A stretch of 64,000 nt of DNA from contig JAFKJU010000013.1 of the NCBI GenBank assembly GCA_017305935.1, positions 62,001 through 126,000 on the forward strand, read 5' to 3'. Each line of letters begins with the position of its first letter. Position 1 is the first letter of the stretch. Positions 18,444 through 29,001 of the stretch are shown here, piece after piece. The stretch comes from Hyphomicrobiales bacterium (GTDB lineage: Bacteria; Pseudomonadota; Alphaproteobacteria; Rhizobiales; Rhizobiaceae). A program made the translations under genes and the position numbers. Under the pieces are notes generated by a model. The model did no database searches, was not told the origin of the DNA, and was given only the letters and a program-made list of their open reading frames with translations.

Positions 18444-18766
18444 TCCAGCCTTTCGACAAACACGCGGATGCGACCGCCGCAGGACAGGCCGACGCGCCAG
18501 GCGGTCTCGTCGGCGACGCCGAATTCGAGGATGCGCGGGCTGCCGCTGCCGATGATATCGAGCGCTTCGGTGATGACGGCGCCCTCGACGCAGCCGCCTG
18601 AGACGGAGCCATGAAAATTGCCCTCCGCATCGACCACCAGATGGCTACCGACCGGGCGCGGGGCCGAACCCCATGTTTCGATGACGGTGGCGATGGCCAC
18701 CGGCCGGCCCTCGCCTTTCCAGCGTTCGGCGACGGTCAACGGGTCGGTTCTGGCCAGTTCGTCCAT
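18440..18766 (-). CDS. XdhC family protein, N-terminal CoxI/XdhC domain type
   Basis: A 108-aa protein comprising only the XdhC_CoxI domain: VIETWGSAPRPVGSHLVVD, the conserved SGGCVEGAV, and GLSCGGRIRVFVE. The two cysteine motifs (GGC and SCGG) are those tied to cofactor sulfuration in XdhC proteins. The start is placed at MDELARTD, where AAGGGG lies 6 nt upstream; ATGs at 18772 and 18781 are alternatives, the latter overlapping the preceding stop. With the next gene it forms a split XdhC. Confidence 0.85.
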   Translation of the reverse strand: MDELARTDPLTVAERWKGEGRPVAIATVIETWGSAPRPVGSHLVVDAEGNFHGSVSGGCVEGAVITEALDIIGSGSPRILEFGVADETAWRVGLSCGGRIRVFVERLD

Positions 18767-18777
18767 GCTCATCCCCT

Positions 18778-20046
18778 TCATCGTTCGAGAAAGCGGCGCG
18801 GATCGGCATCCCGACTGCGCGTGCCGCTCAGCGCCTGGGCGAGATCGCTGAGCGATATAAGATTGTGCACCGAACGGAATTCGTCCACATGGGGCAGCAT
18901 CGCACGCACGCCGCGCGCCCGCGCCTCGAAGCCATCGAAGCGCAGCAGCGGATTGAGCCAGATCAGCCGCCGGCAGGAGCGGTGCAGCCGGTCCATCTCG
19001 GTTTCGAGCTGTTCGGTGCCGTCCCGCTCCAACCCGTCGGTGATCAGCAGCACCACCGCGCCCTGCCCAAGCACCCGGCGCGACCACAAGCGGTTGAACT
19101 CGTGCAGCGTCTCGCCGATGCGCGTGCCGCCGGACCAGTCGCGCACTTTTCGCGCACAATCCTCGAACGCCTCGTCGGGATCCTTGTGGCGAAGTTGGCG
19201 GGTGACGTTGGTGAGCTGCGTGCCGAACAGGAAGGTATGCACCCGCCGGCGCTTTTCAGTCAGCACATGCATGAAATGCAGGAAGATGCGGGTGTACTGG
19301 CTCATCGAGCCGGAGATATCGGCCAGAATCACCAGCGGCGGATGGATAAACTTCGGCTGTCGATAACGCGGCAGCATCAGCCCGCCGCCGGAGCGCAGGC
19401 TGGCCCGCATCGTCGCACGCGGATCGAACTGGCGGTGGCGGGCGGAGCGCTCGAAACGCCGGGTTGCCACCTCGTCGAAGGGTAGCGTCAGCCGCGACAG
19501 TTCCAGCTTGGCTGCGGCGATCTCGGCGGCGGACATCTGGGCGAAATCCATACGGCGAAAGACCTCCCGCTGCGAGGCAGTGAAGCGGGCATCGACCTCG
19601 ATATCCGGCTCCTCGCGCACCGGCGCCTGTTTTTCGCGCTCAGCGAACAGGGCGTCGGAGACGCGGGCGGAACCGGGTTTGACACGCTCGCGCTCGCTGG
19701 TATCGCGCACCACCGGCGACATCATCGCGATCATCTTCTCGACCAGATTGCGTGAGCGCCAGAACAGGCGGAAAGCCTCGTCGAACACCGCCAGATCCTC
19801 CTGCCGCTTGACGAAAACGGCGGCAAGTGCTGCGCGAAACTCTTCGCGCGAGCCGATGCCGATGGCGTCGACGGCGAGGATCGCATCAGCGATCGCCCCT
19901 GGCCCGATCTTCAGCCCGGCCTTGCGCAAGGCGCGGCCGAAAAAGGCGATGTTGTCCGCCAGCCGTCCGTCGCCTGGCGGCAAGGCCGGCAGGATCATGC
20001 CATCGCTCGATACCTCGACGCTCATGGCCGGCTCATACCGCGACAA
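18778..20046 (-). CDS. CoxE-like von Willebrand factor A domain protein
   Basis: A 422-aa VWA protein of the CoxE group. The MIDAS metal site reads DISGSMSQYTR in the C-terminal half, with LLITDGLERDG further on. CoxE works with the MoxR-type ATPase CoxD to assemble the active-site metal centre of CO dehydrogenase-family enzymes in the cytoplasm. The start overlaps the end of the upstream MoxR gene by 14 bp, which supports one complex. Confidence 0.9.
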   Translation of the reverse strand: MSRYEPAMSVEVSSDGMILPALPPGDGRLADNIAFFGRALRKAGLKIGPGAIADAILAVDAIGIGSREEFRAALAAVFVKRQEDLAVFDEAFRLFWRSRNLVEKMIAMMSPVVRDTSERERVKPGSARVSDALFAEREKQAPVREEPDIEVDARFTASQREVFRRMDFAQMSAAEIAAAKLELSRLTLPFDEVATRRFERSARHRQFDPRATMRASLRSGGGLMLPRYRQPKFIHPPLVILADISGSMSQYTRIFLHFMHVLTEKRRRVHTFLFGTQLTNVTRQLRHKDPDEAFEDCARKVRDWSGGTRIGETLHEFNRLWSRRVLGQGAVVLLITDGLERDGTEQLETEMDRLHRSCRRLIWLNPLLRFDGFEARARGVRAMLPHVDEFRSVHNLISLSDLAQALSGTRSRDADPRRFLER

Positions 20047-20953
20047 GCAGCTCGGCCTTCACCTCGGCCAAAGCCTTGGCGCCCTCGCCACCCTGGATGC
20101 GGGCGATGTCGTCCTGATATTTGAGCAGGGCGCCGAGCGTATCGGAGATGGTTTCCGGGTCGAGGGCCAGACGGTCGAGTTCGGTCAGCGCCGTCGCCCA
20201 GTCGATGGTTTCGGCAACGCCGGGGTTCTTGAACAGGTCGAGGGTGCGCAGCTTCTGGACGTAGGCGACGATCTGCCGCGACAGGTCTTCGTTGCAGCCC
20301 GGCACCTTGCGGCGGATGATTGACAGCTCCTGCGCGGCGTCGGGATAATCGAGCCAGTGGTAGAGGCAGCGGCGCTTCAGCGCGTCGTGGATTTCGCGGG
20401 TGCGATTGGTGGTGATGATGACGATCGGCGGCTCGCTGGCGCGGATTGTCCCGAGTTCGGGGATCGTCACCTGAAAATCGGAGAGCACTTCGAGCAGGAA
20501 GGCTTCGAAAGCCTCGTCCGTGCGGTCCAACTCGTCGATGAGGAAGACGGGCGCGCGGTCTCCCTCCTGCGCCATGGCCTGCAGCACGGGACGGCGGATG
20601 AGGTAGCGTTGCGAGAAAATGTCGGATTCGATGCGGGTGCGGTCGGTGGTGCCGGCGGCTTCGGAAAGGCGGATCTCCAGCATCTGCGCCGGATAGTTCC
20701 ACTCGTAGACGGCGGAGGCGACGTCCAGCCCTTCGTAGCATTGCAGGCGGATGAGCGGGCGGGCGAGCGCCTTCGACAGAACCTTGGCAATCTCTGTCTT
20801 GCCGACGCCGGCCTCGCCTTCGAGGAACAGCGGTCGCTTCATCTTCAGCGCCAGGAACAGCACCGTCGCCAGCGCGCGGCCGGCGATGTAATCGTGATCG
20901 CCGAGCAGTGCGATCGTCTCGTCGATAGAGGCCGGCATAGGATGATCGGACAT
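20033..20953 (-). CDS. MoxR/CoxD-type AAA+ ATPase
   Basis: A 306-aa MoxR-family AAA+ ATPase. Walker A is GEAGVGKT at residues 46-53, Walker B is FLIDELDRTDEAFE, and the sensor region is IVIITTNRTREIHDALKRR. MoxR proteins act as chaperones that remodel metalloenzymes and pair with VWA partners; the partner here is the overlapping CoxE-like gene. This places it in the molybdenum hydroxylase maturation cluster rather than with methanol dehydrogenase, which is absent. Confidence 0.93.
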   Translation of the reverse strand: MSDHPMPASIDETIALLGDHDYIAGRALATVLFLALKMKRPLFLEGEAGVGKTEIAKVLSKALARPLIRLQCYEGLDVASAVYEWNYPAQMLEIRLSEAAGTTDRTRIESDIFSQRYLIRRPVLQAMAQEGDRAPVFLIDELDRTDEAFEAFLLEVLSDFQVTIPELGTIRASEPPIVIITTNRTREIHDALKRRCLYHWLDYPDAAQELSIIRRKVPGCNEDLSRQIVAYVQKLRTLDLFKNPGVAETIDWATALTELDRLALDPETISDTLGALLKYQDDIARIQGGEGAKALAEVKAELLVAV

Positions 20954-20977
20954 GGCTCCTCCAACAGGAAGGAGAGC

Positions 20978-21472
20978 TTATAACGCGTGATAGGCGCGGT
21001 CCAGATAGATGAGCGATTCCCGTCTGTCGCCGAAATGGATGGCCTCGACGGCCCCGAACAGCACGGTATGCGTCTGCGTCACCTTCACATCGACCGTGCG
21101 GCAATCAAAGGCGGCGAGCGCGTTTTCGAGCACCGGCGCGCCGGTGGCCAGTTCCCGCCATTGGCCAAGCGCAAAGCGGGCCTCGCTCTCCAACGCCAGA
21201 CGGCCGGAGAAGGCGTCCGCCAGCGCCATCTGGTCATGCGCCAGCGTATTCAGCGCGAAACGGCCGGCTTCGAAGAAGATGCGATTGTTGGGATTGCCGT
21301 TGTTGAGGCAGACGAGCACCATGGCGGGATTGTCGGAGACCGAGCAGGCGGCGGTGATCGTCACGCCCCGGCGTACACCGTCCAGCGCCGTGGTGACGAT
21401 CTGGACGTGGCCGGCATAACGGCTCATGGCTTCACGATAAACCACCGGCTCCACGACCGCCATCTTTGACAT
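20978..21472 (-). CDS. Flavin reductase family protein
   Basis: A 164-aa FMN-binding split-barrel flavin reductase: FREAM-like YREAMSRYAGHVQIVTT, GVTITAACSVSDNPAMVLVC, then GRFALNTLA and a final HFGDRRESLIYLDRAYH. It supplies reduced flavin to a two-component oxygenase or another acceptor, probably using NAD(P)H. I start it at MSKMAVVEP because GGATC precedes it and the 37 upstream codons look non-coding. It leads the minus-strand molybdenum maturation run, 25 bp before moxR. Confidence 0.87.
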   Translation of the reverse strand: MSKMAVVEPVVYREAMSRYAGHVQIVTTALDGVRRGVTITAACSVSDNPAMVLVCLNNGNPNNRIFFEAGRFALNTLAHDQMALADAFSGRLALESEARFALGQWRELATGAPVLENALAAFDCRTVDVKVTQTHTVLFGAVEAIHFGDRRESLIYLDRAYHAL

Positions 21473-21494
21473 GAGATGATCCAAAACGTTTCGT

Positions 21495-21533
21495 CTCCTT
21501 GGCCCATGAGGGCGCGTAAGCCGTGTTCTGCCC
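21495..21533 (-). other. Possible structured leader of the flavin reductase transcript
   Basis: On the minus strand, GGGC (21530-21533) and GGGC (21502-21505) can each pair with the same GCCC (21510-21513), giving mutually exclusive hairpins. Between them is GCAGAACACGGCTTA, which matches 13 of 15 bases of the RNase P RNA motif ACAGAACCCGGCTTA. No complete RNase P RNA fits upstream. The segment lies 23 to 61 nt before the flavin reductase start. Function is unknown. Confidence 0.2.
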
Positions 21534-21675
21534 AAAATATGGATTCGTTGCATCTGTTTTTCGAGGGCAAGGCGAAGTTTCACCGTCGCCCGGCCCGGTT
21601 TTCCTTTGACGGGAAGGCGCTTGCGGACAATAAGGGACGGGACGAGATCAATTGCCGGAGCCTTGCTGGAACGTC

Positions 21676-22764
21676 ATGTCTGCGACGCTGCGCTTGCCGC
21701 TGACCCTTGCCTTTGCCCTGACCTGTACCGCCGCAGCCGATGCGGCCGGCGTGCCGATTGCCGTGGTCGCGCCGACGGACGGGCCGTTCGCCGCGCTCGG
21801 CCAGCAGATCCGCGAGGGGGCGGTGGCGAAGATCAATGCCGATGGCAACACGCCTATCATCGTCAACGAGCCCTGCTCTGCCGAAGGCGACAATGCCGCA
21901 GTGCAGGCCCAGATTGCTCAGGCAAAGGCCGCTGTCGCCATCGGTTTCCTGTGCAGCGAGACGCTGGAGGCGACGCTTCCTGCCTTGAAGGAAGCCGGCG
22001 TGCCGGCGATCACCGTGTCCGTGCGCGCCACCATCCTGATGGAGGATACCCTGAAGAACGGCTGGCCGCTGTTTCGGCTGGCGCCGTCGGACAATGCGGA
22101 AGCGGCGCGCATCATCGATTTCATCCTCAGCGAATGGTCCGGGCAGCCGCTCGGCCTGATCGAAGACGGCACCATCCATGGGCGCGAATTGACGGAGGCG
22201 ATCCGCAACGCGCTGGAGGATAAAGGACTGAAGCCGGCCTTCATCGATACCTACCGGCCGGGACAGGAACAGCAGATCGGACTGGTGCGGCGCTTGTCCA
22301 AGGCCGGCGTGACCCGCGTCTTCGTCGGCGGCGACCGTTCGGACGTGGCGATCATCGCACGCGATGCCAGGGCGGAAGGCATCGAACTCGACCTGCTCGG
22401 CGGCGATGCCATGAATGCCGCAAACCAGCCGTTGCCACTGGCGGATGGCGTGCGCGCCGTCACCCTGCCCGACTGGTCGGCCGATCCGCGCAATACCGAG
22501 CTGGTCAAGGCATTCCGCAACGCCAATGTCGAGCCGGAAGGCTATGTCATGCCCGGCTATGCCGCCGCGACCATCGCAAATGCCGCGCTCGGCCTTGCCG
22601 CCGGCGAAAACAGGCCGTTGATCGAGGCGCTGACCATGAAGGCATTCGACACCACGGTCGGGCCGGTGCGGTTCACCGACCGGCACGAACTGACTGAAAA
22701 TCCCTACAAGGTGCTGGAATGGCGCGGCGACCGCTTCGTTACGCCGGCGCCGAAAACCGATTGA
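21676..22764 (+). CDS. Periplasmic substrate-binding protein, branched-chain amino acid transporter type
   Basis: A 362-aa secreted binding protein. The signal peptide is residues 1 to about 24 ([22 protein letters not shown]), then [20 protein letters not shown], typical of Leu/Ile/Val-binding type I receptors. The start is the ATG at 21676, since the earlier TTG would give a non-signal N terminus. No ABC permease or ATPase genes are adjacent, so it is an orphan receptor and the ligand is unknown; it may sense rather than transport. It is divergent from the molybdenum cluster. Confidence 0.85.
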   Translation: MSATLRLPLTLAFALTCTAAADAAGVPIAVVAPTDGPFAALGQQIREGAVAKINADGNTPIIVNEPCSAEGDNAAVQAQIAQAKAAVAIGFLCSETLEATLPALKEAGVPAITVSVRATILMEDTLKNGWPLFRLAPSDNAEAARIIDFILSEWSGQPLGLIEDGTIHGRELTEAIRNALEDKGLKPAFIDTYRPGQEQQIGLVRRLSKAGVTRVFVGGDRSDVAIIARDARAEGIELDLLGGDAMNAANQPLPLADGVRAVTLPDWSADPRNTELVKAFRNANVEPEGYVMPGYAAATIANAALGLAAGENRPLIEALTMKAFDTTVGPVRFTDRHELTENPYKVLEWRGDRFVTPAPKTD

Positions 22765-22819
22765 CCGGGCCAGGTCCCGGCCGATCCTTCCATTTCCTTG
22801 CCTTTCCGGAAAGACCATC

Positions 22820-23497
22820 ATGACCCTGCCGATCCGCATCGCCCCTTCCATCCTCGCCGCCGATTTCGCCAGACTGGGGCAGGAAGTCGCCGACGTGACG
22901 GCGGCCGGCGCCGACTGGATCCATCTCGATGTGATGGACGGCCACTTCGTGCCCAATATTTCCTTCGGCCCCGACGTCATCAAGGCGCTGCGCTCCTATT
23001 CCGACCGTATGTTCGATTGCCACCTGATGATCGCGCCGGCCGATCCCTATCTGGAGGCCTTTGCCAAGGCCGGCTGCGACAGCATCACGGTCCATGCCGA
23101 GGCCGGCGTCCATCTGCATCGCTCGCTGCAGACCGTCCGCGCGCTCGGCAAGCGCGTCGGTGTGACGCTCAATCCGGCGACGCCGCTTTCGGTCATCGAA
23201 AACGTGCTCGATGATGTCGACCTCATCCTGATCATGAGCGTCAATCCGGGCTTTGGCGGCCAGAAATTCATTCCGGCCATGTATGACAAGATCCGCGCCG
23301 CCAAGGCGATGATCGGCGACCGGCCGATCGAATTACAGGTCGATGGCGGCATCACCGTCGATACAATCGCCGATGCGACGCGCGCCGGGGCCAATGTCTT
23401 CGTCGCCGGTTCCGCCGTATTCAAGGGCGATGGCGTCGAGGATTACCGTAAGACCATCGACGGCCTGCGCCGCAAGGCCGAGGAAGGGCGCGGGTGA
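22820..23497 (+). CDS. rpe: Ribulose-phosphate 3-epimerase
   Basis: TIM-barrel epimerase of 225 aa that interconverts ribulose-5-phosphate and xylulose-5-phosphate in the pentose phosphate pathway. The signatures are [18 protein letters not shown] with metal ligands H and [20 protein letters not shown], and QVDGGI. The ATG is preceded by GGAAAGACC. The following gene starts inside its stop codon region. Confidence 0.96.
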   Translation: MTLPIRIAPSILAADFARLGQEVADVTAAGADWIHLDVMDGHFVPNISFGPDVIKALRSYSDRMFDCHLMIAPADPYLEAFAKAGCDSITVHAEAGVHLHRSLQTVRALGKRVGVTLNPATPLSVIENVLDDVDLILIMSVNPGFGGQKFIPAMYDKIRAAKAMIGDRPIELQVDGGITVDTIADATRAGANVFVAGSAVFKGDGVEDYRKTIDGLRRKAEEGRG

Positions 23498-23997
23498 AGC
23501 CACAGCCGCTCTGCGCGCTTCCGACACGCCCCGCCTTTCCCACGCGACTTTGGATGGTCGGCGCCCTCGTCTGGGGCACGGCCATGGCATTTTCGGCGTG
23601 GGCGGGGCTTTTCCTGCGCTTCCGGCTGGAAACCTCGAATCTTTCTGAACTGCTTTTCCTCTATTTCTCCGGCGGGCTCGTCGCGTGGATTGTCGCCCTG
23701 CCGCTTGCCCGGCCGTTCATGCGGCACAGGCTGATCGAGCGCCGTTTCGCGGCGATGTTCCTGGCGCTGACGGTAGCGACCGTCCTCGTCACCGCCGGGT
23801 TTTTCGCGCTGGATTATCGCAGCTTCTACGCGCAATGGCATGCGCCTTTCGGGACGCGCATCTGGGCTTTCCAGTTCGTGTTCACCAGCGCCTCGGCTGC
23901 CTATCAGTTTCTGGTGCTGGGACTGCGGCTTTATCTGCCGTTCGGGTTTATACTTCTTGTCTGCGCCAGCTTTTACCTGGCGAAGCGAATGCATTGA
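23494..23997 (+). CDS. Predicted four-helix inner membrane protein
   Basis: A 167-aa protein with four likely membrane helices at about residues 19-40, 52-70, 86-107 and 140-163, joined by short loops. No enzyme motif is visible, and I do not recognise the family. It starts with GTG inside the rpe stop region (4-bp overlap), so it is translationally coupled to rpe. Its role is unknown; purB follows 76 bp later. Confidence 0.72.
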   Translation: MKPQPLCALPTRPAFPTRLWMVGALVWGTAMAFSAWAGLFLRFRLETSNLSELLFLYFSGGLVAWIVALPLARPFMRHRLIERRFAAMFLALTVATVLVTAGFFALDYRSFYAQWHAPFGTRIWAFQFVFTSASAAYQFLVLGLRLYLPFGFILLVCASFYLAKRMH

Positions 23998-24073
23998 ACC
24001 CTCATGCATTGAGATTGGCGGCCCGGTTTGATAAAGCGGGCGCAAACTGCCGAAACATGAAAGCGATGAAGAG

Positions 24074-25378
<1,305 letters not shown>

Positions 25379-25419
25379 TCGCCGTCAGCCAGCCGGCATC
25401 GCAGCAGAAGGGAGCCATC

Positions 25420-25974
25420 ATGAAAGCCTCTGAAGCCGATATCCTGATCGTTCCCGGGCGCGGCGGCGCGGCACCGGGCGACTGGTACAGCCGCTGGGCC
25501 GAAAAGCTCAGCACCGCCCGCCTGATCGACGGGCTCGACTGGATGAACCCGGATCGTCACGCCTGGGTCGAGCGTATCGTCGCCGAAACGCGGTTGGCGA
25601 GCCGGCCGGTCGTTCTCGTCGCCCATGGGCTGGGTGTCGCCGCCGCCGTTCATGCGGCGCAGGAAATGACCGAAGGCGTCGCCGGCGGCTTTTTCGTCAC
25701 GCCCCCGGATCTCTCCGGCGACATGACGCTGGCGCCGGAAATCGCCGCCTTTGGTCCCTACCCGCGTGCGCCGCTGATTTTCCCATCGATCACGGTCGCC
25801 AGTCGCAACGATCCCTTCGGTTCCTATGAACATGCCGAAGACGTCGCCAGCGCCTGGGGCTCGCTGACCGTCGATGCCGGAGAATCCGGCGCCATCGACG
25901 CGGCCTCCGGTCACGGCCCGTGGCCCGAGGGTTCGATGGTGTTCGCCCGTTTCCTCGCCCGATTGGAAACCTGA
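25420..25974 (+). CDS. RBBP9/YdeN-family alpha/beta hydrolase
   Basis: A 184-aa small serine hydrolase. The nucleophile elbow region reads VAHGLGVAAA, where the usual serine of HSLG is glycine (HGLG). The acid and histidine lie in SRNDPFGSYEHAED and SGHGPWPEG. The missing serine means it may not be catalytic. It begins 42 bp after purB and is probably cotranscribed. Its substrate is unknown. Confidence 0.8.
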   Translation: MKASEADILIVPGRGGAAPGDWYSRWAEKLSTARLIDGLDWMNPDRHAWVERIVAETRLASRPVVLVAHGLGVAAAVHAAQEMTEGVAGGFFVTPPDLSGDMTLAPEIAAFGPYPRAPLIFPSITVASRNDPFGSYEHAEDVASAWGSLTVDAGESGAIDAASGHGPWPEGSMVFARFLARLET

Positions 25975-26068
25975 CCGTTTACCGTTTCGCAAAGGCGGAC
26001 CGGAATCAGTTTGGGATTCATCAAAATTTAAGGCGATCGCCTCAGACTTGCATGCAAGCGAGGCGAGA

Positions 26069-28639
26069 ATGGACGTGCAACCATCCCGATCTGACATCGG
26101 CGCAGCAGGGAAAAACGGTTCCGGCTCTACGGAAGACGGATTCGATCTGCTGGACTCTGCGCCCGTTCCACTGGCGCTCGTCACCCTCGAAGGTGACATC
26201 CTGCGGGCCAATACCGGATTTTTCAGGCTTGCCGATGGTCGTGCGGCGAATGCTTCCGGTCTGGCCGAACTGGTTTTTCCAGAAGATCGCGATCGACTGT
26301 TTGCCTGGCTCAAAGACGGAATTTCGGGTGAAACGGCGGAATTTCGACTTGCGGGGGGCTCATTCTGGGTTTCGGCCTCGGTGTCCCCGGCTGATGACGA
26401 GACTGCTCGTCTCCTCGCTCTCACGGATATTACCCAGCTCAAGCGTGAGGTCCAAGACCTCGCCATGCGTGAGCGGCGCTGGCATGATGCGTTGACCAAT
26501 TCCGGACTCGGCGTCTGGGACCAGAATTATGGCGCCGGCGTCATGTATTATTCCGATACCTGGCGCGCCATCCGCGGCATCGGCCCGGACGAGACCCTGA
26601 ACGAAGGCATGGACGACTGGATCCTGCTGGTCCATCCCGACGACCGCGCATTCGTCATCGACGCTATCCACCGCCAGAACCGCGGCGATCCGGATTTCGC
26701 CGTCTTCCAATATCGCGAGCGCAACCGCGGGGGCGGCTGGGTCTGGATTGAATGCCGCGGTGCGGCCGTCGAGTGGGACGATGACGGTAATCCGCTGCGT
26801 GTCGTCGGCACCGATACCGACATCACGGCCCGCAAGCTTGCCGAGGAATTGCTGGCTGGCATGTCGCGCCGGCTGAAGCTGGCTTTGTCGATCTCCAAGA
26901 TCGGTGTCTTCGAAGTCGACCTGCAGAGCCAGACGGTTCATTGGGATGACGGCCTTCTGAAAATGTTCGGCATGGAGGGCACATCCAACACCAAGCCGGA
27001 ATCGCTTTGGGAATCGCTCATCCATCCCGACGACCGTGCAGCGACGCTGCGCCGCGTCTCCATGCATATTGAGCATGATGGCGAATTCGAGAACGATTAC
27101 CGCGTGTTGCTTGCCGAGGGCTGTGTGCGCCATATTCGCTCGCGCAACGTCGTCTTCACCGACAATGCCGGCCGGCGGTATATGCTCGGCGCCAATTGGG
27201 ACGTGACCGCCGACGTCAACCTGCGCCATGAGTTGCTCAACGCCAAGACCCTGGCCGAAACGCGGTACCGCGAGCTTGAGGTCACCCGCGCCCGCATCGA
27301 GCACAATGCGCTGCACGACTATCTCACCGGCCTGCCGAACCGGCGTTACATGGACGAAATGCTGGAAATGCGCGCGGCCGAATGCCATGTCACCGGCGCC
27401 AGCATCGCCGTGCTGCACATCGATCTCGACCGCTTCAAGCAGATCAATGACACGTTGGGGCATCTGGCAGGCGACATGATGCTGCAGCATGCCGCGGCCG
27501 TGTTGCGGGCAAACATCCGCGAGGAGGATTTCGTCGCCCGCATCGGCGGCGATGAATTCGTCGTGCTGACCCGCGGCGACGGTTCCCAGCGCAAGCTGGC
27601 GCTGTTTGCCGACCGGATCATCCGGGAATTGTGCAAGCCGGTCGCTTTCGAGGGGCATATGATTCGTTTTGGCGCCAGCATCGGCATCGCCGTGGGCGGC
27701 GGCGCCGACGCCGATGCCAAGCAGGTGCTGCTGAACGCCGATATCGCTCTCTACCGCGCCAAGAATCGCGGACGCAACCGCCATGAATTCTTCTCGCAGG
27801 ACACGCAGAACCAGATCATCCGCCACAAGCAGATCGCCGACGAGATCCTGCAGGCGCTGGAGCAGGATCAGTTCGTTCCCTATTACCAGCTCCAGTTCAA
27901 CGCCCGTACGCTTGACGTCGCCGGTGTGGAGACGCTGGTGCGTTGGCGCCATCCCGAGCGCGGCATTCTGACGCCGGATAACTTCCTCGCCATTGCGGAC
28001 GATCTCGACGTGGTCTCGACCATCGACGCCATGGTGCTGGAAAAGGCGCTGAAGGCTCTGCAAATCTGGGAAAGCCGTGGGCTTTTGGTGCCGAAGGTCT
28101 CGGTCAACGTCTCCACACGGCGCCTGAACGACCCCGCCCTGATGACCAAGCTGAAGCGCTTGAAAATCCGGCCGGGAACCGTGTCCTTCGAGCTTCTGGA
28201 AACGATCTTCCTCGATAATTGCGATTCAGGCGTCATCTCCAACCTGGAGCGGCTGCGGAAGCTCGGCATCGGCATCGAGATCGACGATTTCGGCACCGGC
28301 CATGCCTCGATCGTCAGTCTGATGCGCATCAGCCCCAACACGCTGAAGATCGACCGGCAGATCATCAATTCCGTGCATCGTTCCGCCGAACAGCGCAAGC
28401 TGGTCGGCGCGATCGTCGAGATGGGGCGCGCGCTCAACATCCAGGTCGCGGCCGAGGGTGTGGAAACGACAGACCATATCCGCGTATTACGCGAGACAGG
28501 TTGCGATATCCTGCAAGGTTACGGCCTGGCCCGGCCCATGCCGTTTGCCGAAATCGAAGGGTTTCTGCGCGCCGAAAGCTGGCGGGCCGGCACCAATGCC
28601 GTCAAGGACCTGCAGAATCGCGTCCGGCGCGCAACGTAG
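26069..28639 (+). CDS. PAS-GGDEF-EAL cyclic-di-GMP signalling protein
   Basis: An 856-aa soluble protein. PAS-type sensor domains lie at about residues 26-130, 145-260 (MYYSDTW, HPDDRAF) and 265-385 (HPDDRAA). GGDEF follows at about 410-570 with an intact RIGGDEFVVL, and EAL at about 590-840. The EAL signature reads ETLVRW, but the key acidic, N, DD, K and E positions (SVNVS, FELLET, IDDFGTG, LKIDRQ, AAEGVE) are present. Both synthesis and breakdown of c-di-GMP are possible. The ATG at 26069 has GAGGCGAG upstream; the longer frame upstream overlaps the hydrolase gene. Confidence 0.93.
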   Translation: MDVQPSRSDIGAAGKNGSGSTEDGFDLLDSAPVPLALVTLEGDILRANTGFFRLADGRAANASGLAELVFPEDRDRLFAWLKDGISGETAEFRLAGGSFWVSASVSPADDETARLLALTDITQLKREVQDLAMRERRWHDALTNSGLGVWDQNYGAGVMYYSDTWRAIRGIGPDETLNEGMDDWILLVHPDDRAFVIDAIHRQNRGDPDFAVFQYRERNRGGGWVWIECRGAAVEWDDDGNPLRVVGTDTDITARKLAEELLAGMSRRLKLALSISKIGVFEVDLQSQTVHWDDGLLKMFGMEGTSNTKPESLWESLIHPDDRAATLRRVSMHIEHDGEFENDYRVLLAEGCVRHIRSRNVVFTDNAGRRYMLGANWDVTADVNLRHELLNAKTLAETRYRELEVTRARIEHNALHDYLTGLPNRRYMDEMLEMRAAECHVTGASIAVLHIDLDRFKQINDTLGHLAGDMMLQHAAAVLRANIREEDFVARIGGDEFVVLTRGDGSQRKLALFADRIIRELCKPVAFEGHMIRFGASIGIAVGGGADADAKQVLLNADIALYRAKNRGRNRHEFFSQDTQNQIIRHKQIADEILQALEQDQFVPYYQLQFNARTLDVAGVETLVRWRHPERGILTPDNFLAIADDLDVVSTIDAMVLEKALKALQIWESRGLLVPKVSVNVSTRRLNDPALMTKLKRLKIRPGTVSFELLETIFLDNCDSGVISNLERLRKLGIGIEIDDFGTGHASIVSLMRISPNTLKIDRQIINSVHRSAEQRKLVGAIVEMGRALNIQVAAEGVETTDHIRVLRETGCDILQGYGLARPMPFAEIEGFLRAESWRAGTNAVKDLQNRVRRAT

Positions 28640-28686
28640 CCCGCCGCGCGCCGGACGACTGCATCCACGTTTGCGCTTGAAACGCG

Positions 28687-29001
28687 TCAGCCTTTCTGGA
28701 TCTGGTCGATGGCGACCGCCAACAGCTCGGCCATCTTCGAGCGGATATCGATATCGCTGAGGGCGATGCCGGCCTCGTCGAGATCGGAGCGAATCTTGCG
28801 GAACACATCCTCGTCGCCGGCCTCCATGAAATCGGCGGCAACGACGTCACGGGCATAAGCGTCTGCATCCGTGCGCCCGAGCAACTCGGCAGCCCACAGG
28901 CCCAGCAGCTTGTTGCGGCGGGCTTCCGCCTTGAATTTCATCTCCTGATCGAGAGCAAACTTGTTTTCAAAAGCCTTTTCGCGATCGTTCATGCTGGTCA
29001 T
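28687..29001 (-). CDS. DUF1476 protein, F1-ATPase zeta inhibitor subunit
   Basis: A 104-aa protein matching DUF1476 (ATPase inhibitor subunit zeta), which blocks ATP hydrolysis by the F1 sector in alphaproteobacteria. The N-terminal inhibitory segment DREKAFENKFALDQEMKFKA and the helical FRKIRSDLDEAG, SKMAELLAVAIDQIQ are diagnostic. GGGAGAA precedes the first ATG; the ATG three codons later is an equally possible start. It is divergent from purC. Confidence 0.93.
   Translation of the reverse strand: MTSMNDREKAFENKFALDQEMKFKAEARRNKLLGLWAAELLGRTDADAYARDVVAADFMEAGDEDVFRKIRSDLDEAGIALSDIDIRSKMAELLAVAIDQIQKG

Noticed and set aside
21495-21900. RNase P RNA gene
   Set aside because: Only one short motif matches; the other core segments are absent upstream, and the region is coding on the plus strand.
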